DNA from: CAG-452 sp045531335
GTDB lineage: Bacteria > Bacillota > Clostridia > TANB77 > CAG-508
DNA: 35,359 nucleotides
Direction of reading: 5' to 3'
Assembly (NCBI GenBank): GCA_045531335.1
Contig: JAZSDU010000040.1
Coordinates: 1 to 35,359, forward strand
Shown: piece by piece, positions 14,878-22,753 of the stretch
Layout of the letters: the number at the start of each line of letters is the position of its first letter
Position numbering within the stretch: position 1 is the stretch's first letter
Made by a program: the position numbers and the translations under genes
Notes under the pieces: generated by a model
What the model was told of the DNA's origin: nothing
Database searches by the model: none
The model's input: the letters and a program-made list of their open reading frames with translations, nothing else

Positions 14878-17079
14878 ATGCAAATCAAAGAAGAAATTAC
14901 TATAGATAATATTATTAATAAAATGAAGGAAAATAATCCGAAATCAAATAGTGAATTAATCAGAAAAGCATATCAATATGCAAAAGATAACCATAAAGAA
15001 CAAAAAAGATTATCAGGAGAAGAATATATAATACATCCTCTATCTGTAGCATATATATTGGCTGATTTAGAATTAGATGATAGTACAATTGCGGCAGCGC
15101 TTCTTCACGATGTTGTAGAAGATACAGAAATTACACATGAAGATATTATAGACGAATTTGGCGAAGAAATTGCAGAAATGGTAGAAGGTGTTACTAAACT
15201 TGGAAAAATACAATATTCTACAATAGAAGAACAACAGGTAGAAAATTATAGAAAAATGTTTCTTGCAATGGGGAAAGACATAAGAGTAATACTTATAAAA
15301 CTTGCAGATAGACTTCATAATATGAGAACTCTAAAACATTTAAAAAGAGATAGACAAATTGCAAATGCAAAAGAGACAATGGATTTATATGCACCTCTTG
15401 CAAACAGATTAGGTATATATTCTTTAAAATGGGAATTGGAAGACTTAGGTTTTAGATATTTGCATCCAGAGGAGTATAGAGAACTAGTTGAAGGAATAGA
15501 GAAAAAAAGAGAAGAACGATTAGAATTTATAAACAAGATAACTGATGAAATAAAGAAAAAACTAAAAGAGGAAAACATAGAAGCAGAAATAAAAGGTAGA
15601 GCAAAACATTTATATAGTATTGACAGAAAAATGAAAAGAGACAACATAACACTAGACCAAGTATATGATTTGTTTGCACTTCGTATAATTGTAAACTCTG
15701 TAAAAGATTGTTATGCTGCACTTGGTGTAGTACATGACTTATATACACCTATGCCTGGTCGTTTTAAAGATTATATATCTGTACCAAAACCTAATATGTA
15801 TCAGTCAATACATACAACTCTTTTGGGCCCAAATGGAACTCCTTTCGAGGTTCAAGTACGTACATGGGACATGCATCAAATAGCTGAATTTGGTATTGCT
15901 GCACACTGGGCATATAAAGAGGCAAATAATAAGACTGGAAAAAAATCTAATGTAGCTGTTACAGAAGACAAGCTTGCTTGGCTTAGAGAAACTTTAGAAT
16001 GGCAAAAAGACACTGAAGATCCAGATGAATTTTTAAAGACTTTAAAAACAGAATTGTTTGAGGATGAAGTATATGTTTTTACTCCTAGAGGAGAAATAAA
16101 AAATCTTCCAAGAGATGCAACACCAATAGATTTTGCGTATTCTATACATGCAGAAGTTGGGCATAAAATGGTAGGATGTAAAATAAATAGTAAAATGATG
16201 CCAATAGTTACAAAATTAAAAAGCGGTGACATAGTAGAAGTAATAACATCAGATACACCTAAAGGTCCAAGTAGAGATTGGCTAAAATTTGTAAAAAGTT
16301 CAAGTGCTAAAACGAAAATATCACAATGGTTTAAAAAAGCAGAAAGAGAAGATAACATTATAAGAGGTAAAGAAGTTTTAGACAAAGAAATAAAAAGAAT
16401 AGGAATGTCTCACAGTGATTTATTTAAAACTGAATGGATAAATATAGTTCTTGAAAGATATAGATATGGAAATACTGATGATATGTTTGCTGCTATAGGA
16501 TTTGGAGCAATATCACCAGGAAAAATAATTACAAGATTATTAGAGGAATATAAAAAAGAACACCAAGAAGAAATAATTGAAGAAAAATTACAAGAACTAA
16601 CAAATAGAAAGGTTGCTGTAAAAAAACCACCTAAATCAGGTGTAATTGTAAAAGGGATAGATAACTGTTTAGTTAAATTTTCTAGATGCTGTAATCCGGT
16701 ACCAGGTGATGATATAATAGGATATATTACAAAAGGAAGAGGAGTTTCTATACACAGAACAGATTGTGTAAATATAGAGGAATTACTAGAAGATGAAAAT
16801 AGAATAATAGATGTTGCATGGTATGCAGAAGAAACAGAGGGAGCATATAATGTTGATATTGAAGTTCTTTCAAATGATAGAACAGGATTACTTTCAGACA
16901 TAGTAAAAGAAATAACTTCACAAAAAATAAATATTATGGGAGTAAATACAAAAACAAACAGAGAAAGAATTGCTACAATTGATATTACAATAGAAGTAGA
17001 AAATGTTGACCAATTAAGCAAAGTTATAAAAGCGATTAGAAAAGTTGATAGTGTATATGAGGTTAATCGTAAAAAATAA
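14878..17079 (+). CDS. rel: Bifunctional (p)ppGpp synthetase/hydrolase Rel
   Basis: 733 residues; makes and degrades the stringent-response alarmone (p)ppGpp. The N-terminal HD hydrolase has His53, His77-Asp78 (LLHDVVEDT) and Asp144 (KLADRLHNMR). The synthetase domain has YSIDRKMKRD, YDLFALRIIV and GRFKDYISVPKPNMYQSIHTT; the RFKD motif is the RxKD type of bifunctional enzymes. The TGS domain starts at DEVYVFTPRGEIKNLPRDATPIDFAY, and a C-terminal ACT domain ends the protein. Complete and intact. AAAGGAAA upstream fits ATG 14878. It follows recJ by 18 bp, a common order in Firmicutes. Confidence 0.97.
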   Translation: MQIKEEITIDNIINKMKENNPKSNSELIRKAYQYAKDNHKEQKRLSGEEYIIHPLSVAYILADLELDDSTIAAALLHDVVEDTEITHEDIIDEFGEEIAEMVEGVTKLGKIQYSTIEEQQVENYRKMFLAMGKDIRVILIKLADRLHNMRTLKHLKRDRQIANAKETMDLYAPLANRLGIYSLKWELEDLGFRYLHPEEYRELVEGIEKKREERLEFINKITDEIKKKLKEENIEAEIKGRAKHLYSIDRKMKRDNITLDQVYDLFALRIIVNSVKDCYAALGVVHDLYTPMPGRFKDYISVPKPNMYQSIHTTLLGPNGTPFEVQVRTWDMHQIAEFGIAAHWAYKEANNKTGKKSNVAVTEDKLAWLRETLEWQKDTEDPDEFLKTLKTELFEDEVYVFTPRGEIKNLPRDATPIDFAYSIHAEVGHKMVGCKINSKMMPIVTKLKSGDIVEVITSDTPKGPSRDWLKFVKSSSAKTKISQWFKKAEREDNIIRGKEVLDKEIKRIGMSHSDLFKTEWINIVLERYRYGNTDDMFAAIGFGAISPGKIITRLLEEYKKEHQEEIIEEKLQELTNRKVAVKKPPKSGVIVKGIDNCLVKFSRCCNPVPGDDIIGYITKGRGVSIHRTDCVNIEELLEDENRIIDVAWYAEETEGAYNVDIEVLSNDRTGLLSDIVKEITSQKINIMGVNTKTNRERIATIDITIEVENVDQLSKVIKAIRKVDSVYEVNRKK

Positions 17080-17120
17080 TGCAAACAAATGAAAAACTTT
17101 TCGAACAAACGATTACAAAA

Positions 17121-17189
17121 GGTAGGGGTCGCACTCCAGGGCGACCCGAAAGAAACAATAACGGGGCGCCGAAGACTGCGCCCCCTACA
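17121..17189. repeat. Inverted pair of REP-like hairpins (BIME-like)
   Basis: The left unit (17121-17148) is GGTAGGGG with stem GGGTCGC/GCGACCC; the right unit (17162-17189) is its mirror, ending CCCCCTACA with stem GGGGCGC/GCGCCCC. The two hairpins carry different stems. The right unit recurs base for base at 18045-18072. It lies between rel and the hydrolase gene. Confidence 0.88.
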
Positions 17190-17219
17190 ATAAAACAACA
17201 GAAGAAAAGGAAAAATGAT

Positions 17220-17867
17220 ATGATTTTAAAGAGAATTAAAATAAATGTTGGAAATGTAGGAGAAACAAACTGCTATATTGTTCAAGATGAAGAAACAAAA
17301 GAAACTATGGTAATTGATCCAGGAGGAGAAATAGAGAAAATTTCAGAAATGTTAGATACCTTGAATGCAAATGTAAAATATATATTATTAACACATTGTC
17401 ATGGGGATCATATATCAGGTGTAAAAGAACTAAAAGAAAAACATGGAGGTAAAGTTCTAGTTCATATAGAGGATGAACCAGGATTAAGAAATCCTACTGT
17501 TAATTTATCTGAATATATAGGTTTGGGAGAGATAACAGTAGAAGCAGATTCAAGATTGAATGATGAAGATTTGATTCACATAGGAAATATAGAATTTAAA
17601 GTAATTCATACACCAGGACATACAAAAGGAGGAATTTGTTTATATCTAGAAAATGAAAAAATGCTTTTTTCTGGAGATACAATATTTAGAGGATCTTGGG
17701 GAAGAACAGATTTACCTACATCAAGTTTTGTATCAATTATAGAATCAATAACAGAGAGAATAATGACACTTCCAGAAGATACTATAATTTATCCAGGACA
17801 TGGGAAATCAACAATGGTAAAGGAAGAAGAACCAATATATTTAGAACTAAGAGCAAGAGATTATTAA
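17220..17867 (+). CDS. Metallo-beta-lactamase-fold hydrolase (glyoxalase II-like)
   Basis: 215 residues from ATG 17220, set by AAAAGG at 17205-17210. An in-frame ATG at 17079 would force translation through the REP pair and is rejected. The binuclear zinc signature is THCHGDHISG (His59, His61, Asp63, His64), with the later IHTPGHTKGG, FSGDTIFRGSWGR and YPGHGKST blocks contributing the remaining ligands. Homologues located beside rel and hisS in Firmicutes are annotated as hydroxyacylglutathione hydrolase-like; the substrate is not known. Cytoplasmic, no signal peptide. Confidence 0.92.
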   Translation: MILKRIKINVGNVGETNCYIVQDEETKETMVIDPGGEIEKISEMLDTLNANVKYILLTHCHGDHISGVKELKEKHGGKVLVHIEDEPGLRNPTVNLSEYIGLGEITVEADSRLNDEDLIHIGNIEFKVIHTPGHTKGGICLYLENEKMLFSGDTIFRGSWGRTDLPTSSFVSIIESITERIMTLPEDTIIYPGHGKSTMVKEEEPIYLELRARDY

Positions 17868-17875
17868 ATTAAAAT

Positions 17876-17927
17876 GAGGGACATTCCTCGCCATGTAAGG
17901 AATACCTGTGACTAAGGTTTGTCCCTC
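17876..17927. repeat. Cloverleaf-like inverted repeat downstream of the hydrolase
   Basis: Outer arms GAGGGACA (17876-17883) and TGTCCCTC (17920-17927) enclose two sub-hairpins: ATTCCT/AGGAAT (17883-17903) and ACCT/AGGT (17904-17918). The fold is a three-way junction. Not a member of the GTAGGGG family. It may serve as a processing or termination structure, but no T-run follows. Confidence 0.6.
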
Positions 17928-17948
17928 AAACCTTGTAAATGCAAATGA

Positions 17949-18072
17949 TGTAGGGGTCGCACTACTAGTGCATACAGCTCCTGTAAGGAGCAAAGCTCCA
18001 ACAGGGCTAGCATCCTGGGCGACCCGCAAACAAAACAAATAATACGGGGCGCCGAAGACTGCGCCCCCTACA
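17949..18072. repeat. Composite REP pair with an embedded stem-loop insert
   Basis: It starts TGTAGGGGTCGC and ends GCCCCCTACA. The left hairpin contains an extra block of about 55 bp with nested pairing (AGCTCCTGT...ACAGGGCT and GGAGC AAA GCTCC). The right unit (18045-18072) is identical to that at 17162-17189. A second copy of the left part is at 23994-24072. It ends 20 bp before the hisS ribosome-binding site. Confidence 0.88.
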
Positions 18073-18107
18073 TACATAACGATATATAAATAGAGGAGGA
18101 AAATACA

Positions 18108-19421
18108 ATGACAAACAAAGTACAACCAAAAACATTATCAGGTTTTATGGAATTATTACCAAATGAACAAGTTTTATTTAATCAAATGGTTGATAAAATA
18201 AGAGGTTCATATGAAAAATTTGGCTTTTTACCAATAGATACACCAGTAATTGAAGCTTCTGAAGTTCTTCTTGCAAAAGCAGGAGGAGAAACAGAAAAAC
18301 AACTATATACTTTTACAAAAGGAGATAGCAATTTAACATTAAGATTTGACTTAACAGTGCCTCTTGCAAAATATGTAGCTGAATATTACAACCAAATAAC
18401 ATTCCCATTTAGAAGATATCAAATAGGGAAAGTATATAGAGGTGAAAGAGCCCAACGTGGAAGATTTCGTGAATTTTATCAATGTGATATTGATATAATA
18501 GGTGATGGAGAATTAAATATAATAAATGATGCAGAAATACCTGCAATAATGTATGAAACATTTAAAAGTTTAGGCCTAGAAAATTTTTCAATACATATAA
18601 ATAATAGAAAAATATTAAATGGATTATTTGAAGCGGCAAATGTAAAAGAAAAATCAGTAGATATAATGAGAACAATAGATAAAATAGAAAAGATAGGAAA
18701 AGATACTGTTATTGCAATCTTTAAAGATGATTATAATATGGAACAAGAAAGTATAAATACAATTGTAAGCTTTATAGAAATAACAGGAACAACTGACGAA
18801 AAAATAGAAAAACTAGAAAAATTAGAAATAAATAATGAATTATATATTAAGGGCATTGAAGAATTAAAAGAAGTAATTAAATATATAAGATTGTTTAATG
18901 TTCCAGATGAAGCATTTGAAATAGATTTAAGTATTGCAAGAGGGCTTGACTATTACACAGGAACAGTATATGAAACATTTTTAAATGATTATAAATCAAT
19001 TGGAAGTATATGTTCAGGTGGAAGATATAATGATTTAGCAGGATATTATACAGATAGAGAGTTACCAGGTGTAGGAATGTCGATAGGGCTTACAAGATTA
19101 TTCTTTGTATTAAATGATATAGGATTAATAAAAACAGACAAAAAATCAATATCTGATGTTTTAGTTATATCAATGGTTGAAGATTTGACTAAATCTATAG
19201 AAGTAGCAAATGCATTAAGAAATGCCGGAATAAATACAGAAGTATATTTTGATGATAAAAAAATAAAGGCTAAATTCAAATATGCAGATAGATTAAATAT
19301 GCCATATGTTATAGTAATAGGAGAGGATGAAATAAAATCAGGAATACTAACTATAAAGAATATGCAAGAAGGAACACAAGAACAAATGTCAATTGAGGAT
19401 ATAATAAAAAAATTAAAATAG
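18108..19421 (+). CDS. hisS: Histidyl-tRNA synthetase
   Basis: 437 residues; charges tRNA-His. Class II motif 2 is RYQIGKVYRGERAQRGRFREFYQCDIDIIG. The histidine-specific ARGLDYYTGTVYE block is present, motif 3 is GVGMSIGLTRLFF, and the C-terminal anticodon-binding domain begins near VLVISMVED. The presence of this domain and the motif set argue for the synthetase rather than HisZ. AGAGGAGG at 18092-18099 gives ATG 18108. Length is near the family norm. No T-box is visible upstream; instead a composite REP lies in the leader. Confidence 0.95.
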   Translation: MTNKVQPKTLSGFMELLPNEQVLFNQMVDKIRGSYEKFGFLPIDTPVIEASEVLLAKAGGETEKQLYTFTKGDSNLTLRFDLTVPLAKYVAEYYNQITFPFRRYQIGKVYRGERAQRGRFREFYQCDIDIIGDGELNIINDAEIPAIMYETFKSLGLENFSIHINNRKILNGLFEAANVKEKSVDIMRTIDKIEKIGKDTVIAIFKDDYNMEQESINTIVSFIEITGTTDEKIEKLEKLEINNELYIKGIEELKEVIKYIRLFNVPDEAFEIDLSIARGLDYYTGTVYETFLNDYKSIGSICSGGRYNDLAGYYTDRELPGVGMSIGLTRLFFVLNDIGLIKTDKKSISDVLVISMVEDLTKSIEVANALRNAGINTEVYFDDKKIKAKFKYADRLNMPYVIVIGEDEIKSGILTIKNMQEGTQEQMSIEDIIKKLK

Positions 19422-19483
19422 ACGATTCTAGGGACTGTCCCTCTTTTGTACAGCAAGGACACAAGGGGACTGTCCTGAATCGT
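19422..19483. repeat. Inverted repeat with ACGATTC/GAATCGT ends
   Basis: The arms ACGATTCTAGGGACTGTCCC (19422-19441) and GGGGACTGTCCTGAATCGT (19465-19483) are imperfect inverted copies, with a centre that contains further short complementary stretches (CTTTTGT, ACAAGG). It begins directly after the hisS stop and is unrelated to the GTAGGGG family. Confidence 0.75.
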
Positions 19484-19513
19484 AATAACAAATTTTATTT
19501 AAACAATATTTTT

Positions 19514-19542
19514 AGAATAGATTTATTTCTATTCTTTTTTTG
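19514..19542 (+). terminator. Intrinsic terminator after hisS
   Basis: AGAATAGA (19514-19521) pairs with TCTATTCT (19528-19535), 6-nt loop, followed by a run of T to 19541. Confidence 0.85.
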
Positions 19543-19581
19543 TTTTCACTGAATATACATTAATAATAAGGAGAGGTACAT

Positions 19582-20731
19582 ATGAATATTGCTGTAATAA
19601 ACCTTAAAGATATTTTAAAGTATACAATAAAAATAATGGCTTTGATAATTCTAATGTATATATGTGCTAGAATGTTTATAACTTCAGATATTTCAAGGAA
19701 AGATAAGATAAAAGAAGAGATAGAACAAGGTGTAAGCAAAGTAAATAAATATTCTTTTACAGAATGCTTGGATATATCAATATCGTTAATGTCATATAAA
19801 AAACAAGAAGTAGGGAAAAAAAATATTTTGTCTAGTGATAAAATATTAGCAATGGGAGCGGGAATTTTTGATAAATCTATTTTTGAAAATACAGATTTAA
19901 TTATAAATGAAGAAAATCTAACAATAGAAGATGCTGAAGAATTAGCAAATCAGATAGCAAAGCTTCCTGATGATGTTACAACAGAAAATGTTGAAGAAAA
20001 TAATATAACACCGAAGTATACAGTTGCATATAGAAGCGTTAAAATAAACAATCAAAGTGAATATGATTTAAATGAGGATATATTAAAACCAGATGCAGAA
20101 ATAACAAATAAAAAGGATGTGTTAATATATCACACTCATACTTGTGAAAGTTATACTCAAAGTAAACGGTTATGAATATATAGCAAGTGGAAATTATAGA
20201 ACAACAGATTTAAATAAAAGTGTAGCAAGAGTAGGGAACGAACTTGAAACTTATTTAAAAGAAAAAGGGTTTAATGTAACACATAATACTACATATCATG
20301 ATTATCCTGCATATTCAGGTTCGTATTCGAGATCATTAGAAACTATTCAAAGTATTCTTACAGGAACTGATACACAAATAGTAATAGATTTACATAGAGA
20401 TGCGGTTGGAAGCAGTAGTACATATGCACCTACAGTTAAATTAAATGATCAATATGCAGCACAATTAATGTTTGTAATAGGAACAGATGGCGGAGGTTTA
20501 GAACATCCAAATTGGAAACAAAATTTAAAAGTAGCTGTAAAAATTCAAGAAAAAGCAAATGAAATGTATCCAGGATTATTTAGGCCTATCATTGTAAGAA
20601 ATTCTAGATATAATCAACATTTAACAACAGCCTCTTCTATAATAGAAGTAGGAGCAACAGGAAATACATTAGACCAGTGTATATTAAGTATGCAATGCTT
20701 AGCAAACATATTGGAGGAAGTATGCAAATAG
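19582..20731 (+). CDS. spoIIP: Stage II sporulation protein P (SpoIIP), interrupted by a +1 frameshift at a CGG codon
   Basis: SpoIIP is a septal peptidoglycan amidase/endopeptidase working with SpoIID and SpoIIM during forespore engulfment. The first frame (19582-20175) encodes an N-terminal membrane helix (about residues 13-34) and reaches the catalytic VLIYHTHTCESYTQSK, then CGG (20167-20169), TTA and TGA. The second frame resumes at GGT (20168): GYEYIASGNYRTTDLNKSVARVGNEL, then IDLHRDA and SIIEVGATGNT, the remaining active-site motifs. One skipped base joins the two into a 382-residue protein of normal length with no motif missing. Frameshifting, mutation, or a read error beside AAA are all possible. 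AAGGAGAGG precedes ATG 19582. Confidence 0.9.
20164..20170 (+). other. Apparent +1 frameshift site AAA-CGG-T in spoIIP
   Basis: Zero frame: AGT AAA CGG TTA TGA. The conserved frame resumes with GGT one base after the start of the CGG codon, the same geometry as in recJ (NNN C-GGN). Confidence 0.7.
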
Positions 20732-20788
20732 TGAAAATAGGTAAGTTGTTGTATATTATCAATAGGTAATTAAAGAATATAGGGAAAA

Positions 20789-20889
20789 TGTAGGGGCGAC
20801 TAGTAGTCGTCCGCAACCCGCGAAGTTATTCTGAAAAAATATGTTAAAGTAAATTCTTCGGAGACGGACAGCTGATAGCTGCCCCTACA
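20789..20889. repeat. Complete inverted REP pair (BIME-like), 101 bp
   Basis: It starts TGTAGGGG and ends CCCCTACA. The left stem is GGGGCGAC/GTCGTCC. The right stem, read in reverse complement, is GGGGCAGC/GCTGTCC, with the same layout but different paired bases. The linker contains CGAAG (20821-20825) and CTTCG (20856-20860), which can pair to bring the two hairpins together. Confidence 0.9.
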
Positions 20890-20965
20890 ATATGTGCAAT
20901 CAATTTTATTGCACAACAATTTATCTTACAAAAAATTCTAAAAAATAGTTGTAAAAAAAGCACTT

Positions 20966-21000
20966 AATTGATATACTTATATAGGTATATCAATTTTTTT
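20966..21000 (+). terminator. Intrinsic terminator / attenuator upstream of asp23
   Basis: AATTGATATAC (20966-20976) pairs with GTATATCAATT (20985-20995), followed by T to 21000. The Shine-Dalgarno AGGAGG of asp23 begins at 21001. A promoter-like TTGTAA (20949-20954), 17 bp, TATACT (20972-20977) overlaps the 5' arm, so terminator and start signals for asp23 coincide. Confidence 0.78.
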
Positions 21001-21013
21001 AGGAGGTATTTTA

Positions 21014-21445
21014 ATGGAAAATGAAGAAATAAAAGAAAATGAAATTATAGAGAATACAAATGAAACTTCTGATAGCGTTGGAGAAACTATACAAATAGCA
21101 GATGATGTTGTTGCAGTTATAGCTGGTAAAGCAGTTTCTGAAGTAAACGGAGTAGCAGGTATGGCAGGAGGATTCGCAGGAGGAATTTCAGAAGTATTAA
21201 GCGGAAAGAAAAATTTATCAAAAGGAATAAAAGTAGATGTTGGAGAAAAAGAAGCTACAATAGATGTTAATATTATTGTGGAATATGGAGCTAGAATACC
21301 AGACGTAGCATTTGAAATACAAAGTAGAGTTAAAAAAGCTGTCGAAGCAATGACAGGATTAAAAGTAGCAGGAGTAAATGTTCATGTACAAGGCGTAAGA
21401 ACATCAGAAGAACAAACACAACCAGAAACAGAAAAGGCTGATTAA
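21014..21445 (+). CDS. Asp23/Gls24 family envelope stress protein
   Basis: 143 residues, cytoplasmic, recruited to the membrane by AmaP. The Asp23 domain starts at IQIADDVVAVIAGKAVSEVNGVAGMAGG and continues through KGIKVDVGEKEATIDVNIIVEYGARIPDVAFEIQSRVKKAVEAMTGLKVAGVNVHVQGV, the standard family sequence. The N terminus is acidic. AGGAGG at 21001-21006 fits ATG 21014. amaP and DUF2273 follow, the usual cluster. Confidence 0.93.
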   Translation: MENEEIKENEIIENTNETSDSVGETIQIADDVVAVIAGKAVSEVNGVAGMAGGFAGGISEVLSGKKNLSKGIKVDVGEKEATIDVNIIVEYGARIPDVAFEIQSRVKKAVEAMTGLKVAGVNVHVQGVRTSEEQTQPETEKAD

Positions 21446-21468
21446 AACAAAAAGAAATATGGAATATT

Positions 21469-21495
21469 TGTAGGGGGGCGCATGATTGCGCTCAG
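21469..21495 (+). repeat. Single REP-like hairpin between asp23 and amaP
   Basis: TGTAGGGGGGCGC...GCGCTCAG; stem GGGCGC/GCGCTC with degenerate 3' end. Within the transcribed spacer. Confidence 0.7.
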
Positions 21496-21529
21496 ATATA
21501 AAAGTTAATATAAAAAGGAGAAATAAAAA

Positions 21530-22090
21530 ATGAAAATTTTAGATAAATTTAACTTAGTACTATTTTCAATATTAGTTCTAATAATATCGTTAATAATATG
21601 TTTATTATCATTTGGATGGCTAGATTTAAGTTTGGCATTAGAATCAATAGCATTTTTAACAACAGATACAGTAGCAAACAATATATCTTTAGGAGTATCA
21701 ATAATTTTAATATTACTTGCAATTAAATCTATATTCTTTAATTCATATTCAAAAGAAAAAATGCAAAGTAAAGAAGGAATACTTCTAGAAAATGATAATG
21801 GTAAGTTATTAGTTTCAAGAGATACGATAGAAAGCTTGACAAATGCAGTTGTTAAATCATTTGATAGTGCAGAAAACGTAATGACAAAAGTAGAAGTAGA
21901 TAATGAAAGTCATGTAAAAATTTATATAACTTTATTTGTATATCCAGATGCAGTTATAAAAGAATTGTCAAACAAGTTACAAATAAATGTAAAAGAAACA
22001 ATAAAAAAATCATTAGATTTAGATGTGACAGAAGTAAATATAAGAATTAAAAATATAAGTGTAAAAAAAGAACCAACTATAAAAGAATAA
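21530..22090 (+). CDS. amaP: Alkaline shock response membrane anchor protein AmaP
   Basis: 186 residues. Two membrane helices (about 8-28 and 50-68) precede a cytosolic domain with GKLLVSRDTIESLTNAVVKSFDSAENV, the family's signature that binds Asp23. In staphylococci AmaP anchors Asp23 at the membrane; same context here. AAGGAG upstream of ATG 21530. DUF2273 follows after 18 bp. Confidence 0.9.
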   Translation: MKILDKFNLVLFSILVLIISLIICLLSFGWLDLSLALESIAFLTTDTVANNISLGVSIILILLAIKSIFFNSYSKEKMQSKEGILLENDNGKLLVSRDTIESLTNAVVKSFDSAENVMTKVEVDNESHVKIYITLFVYPDAVIKELSNKLQINVKETIKKSLDLDVTEVNIRIKNISVKKEPTIKE

Positions 22091-22108
22091 TAAAAGGATG
22101 TTATAAGT

Positions 22109-22312
22109 ATGGAAGAATTTAAAAATTTTTTAATTAAATTTAGAGGTGCAATAATTGGAGGTATAGTTGCAATAATAGCTTTGCTATTAAACCTTCATAA
22201 AATATTAGTATGGATTTTAATAGTAGTTGCAGGAATAGTAATTGGTAATTATGTACAACATAACAAAGAATTTGTGAAAGACAAATTAAAAACATATATA
22301 GATAAATTATAA
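22109..22312 (+). CDS. DUF2273 small membrane protein
   Basis: 67 residues with two closely spaced hydrophobic helices (about 11-27 and 30-48; GAIIGGIVAIIALLLNLHKILVWILIVVAGIVIGNYV). Matches the short integral membrane protein that regularly lies between amaP and downstream genes in the Asp23 cluster. Start supported by AAAGGATG. Function unknown beyond association with the envelope stress cluster. Confidence 0.9.
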   Translation: MEEFKNFLIKFRGAIIGGIVAIIALLLNLHKILVWILIVVAGIVIGNYVQHNKEFVKDKLKTYIDKL

Positions 22313-22348
22313 TAAAATTTGAGCATTCGTAATAATTGGAGGAATATG

Positions 22349-22750
22349 ATGAATAGATCACAAACTAGAGAGTTAGCATTTAAACTACTATATCAAATAG
22401 AAATACAAAAAGAAATAACAAAAGAAGACATAGAAATATTCTTTGAAAATAATGATATAAATTCAAAACAAGCTCAAGAATATATTCAAGATGCTGTTTA
22501 TGGTATAGGAGATGCTTCAAAAGAAATAGTATCTATGATATCTAATAATTTAAAGGAAGATTGGGAAATTGAAAGAGTTTCAAAAGTTAATTTAGCTTTA
22601 TTAAAACTTGCGATTTATGAAATTTCATATAAAAAATTACCATTTAAAGTTGTAATTAATGAAGTAGTAGAACTTGCTAAAAAGTATGGGGAAGAATCAT
22701 CTCATTCTTTTATAAATGGAATATTAGCAAGCATAGTTAAGGAGGCATAG
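22349..22750 (+). CDS. nusB: Transcription antitermination factor NusB
   Basis: 133 residues. MNRSQTRELAFKLLYQIEI, the DWEIERVSKVNLALLKLAIYEI core and KVVINEVVELAKKYGEESSHSFINGIL are the NusB fold. It binds boxA RNA with NusE in rRNA antitermination. GGAGG at 22338-22342 favours ATG 22349; ATG 22346 (one residue longer) is only 3 nt away from it. A TTG at 22319 is upstream of the site and rejected. xseA overlaps its control region. Confidence 0.95.
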   Translation: MNRSQTRELAFKLLYQIEIQKEITKEDIEIFFENNDINSKQAQEYIQDAVYGIGDASKEIVSMISNNLKEDWEIERVSKVNLALLKLAIYEISYKKLPFKVVINEVVELAKKYGEESSHSFINGILASIVKEA

Positions 22751-22753
22751 GCT

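Noticed and set aside
16410..17198. 262-codon open frame on the minus strand inside rel
   Set aside because: Antisense shadow of a fully conserved rel gene; no ribosome-binding site or recognisable motif.
17079..17219. N-terminal extension of the MBL hydrolase from ATG 17079
   Set aside because: It overlaps the rel stop, has no ribosome-binding site, and encodes low-complexity sequence from the REP pair. ATG 17220 has AAAAGG at proper distance.
20144..20731. The second half of spoIIP as an independent gene starting near 20144
   Set aside because: The start would lie inside the catalytic region without a ribosome-binding site; the product continues SpoIIP in the +1 frame.
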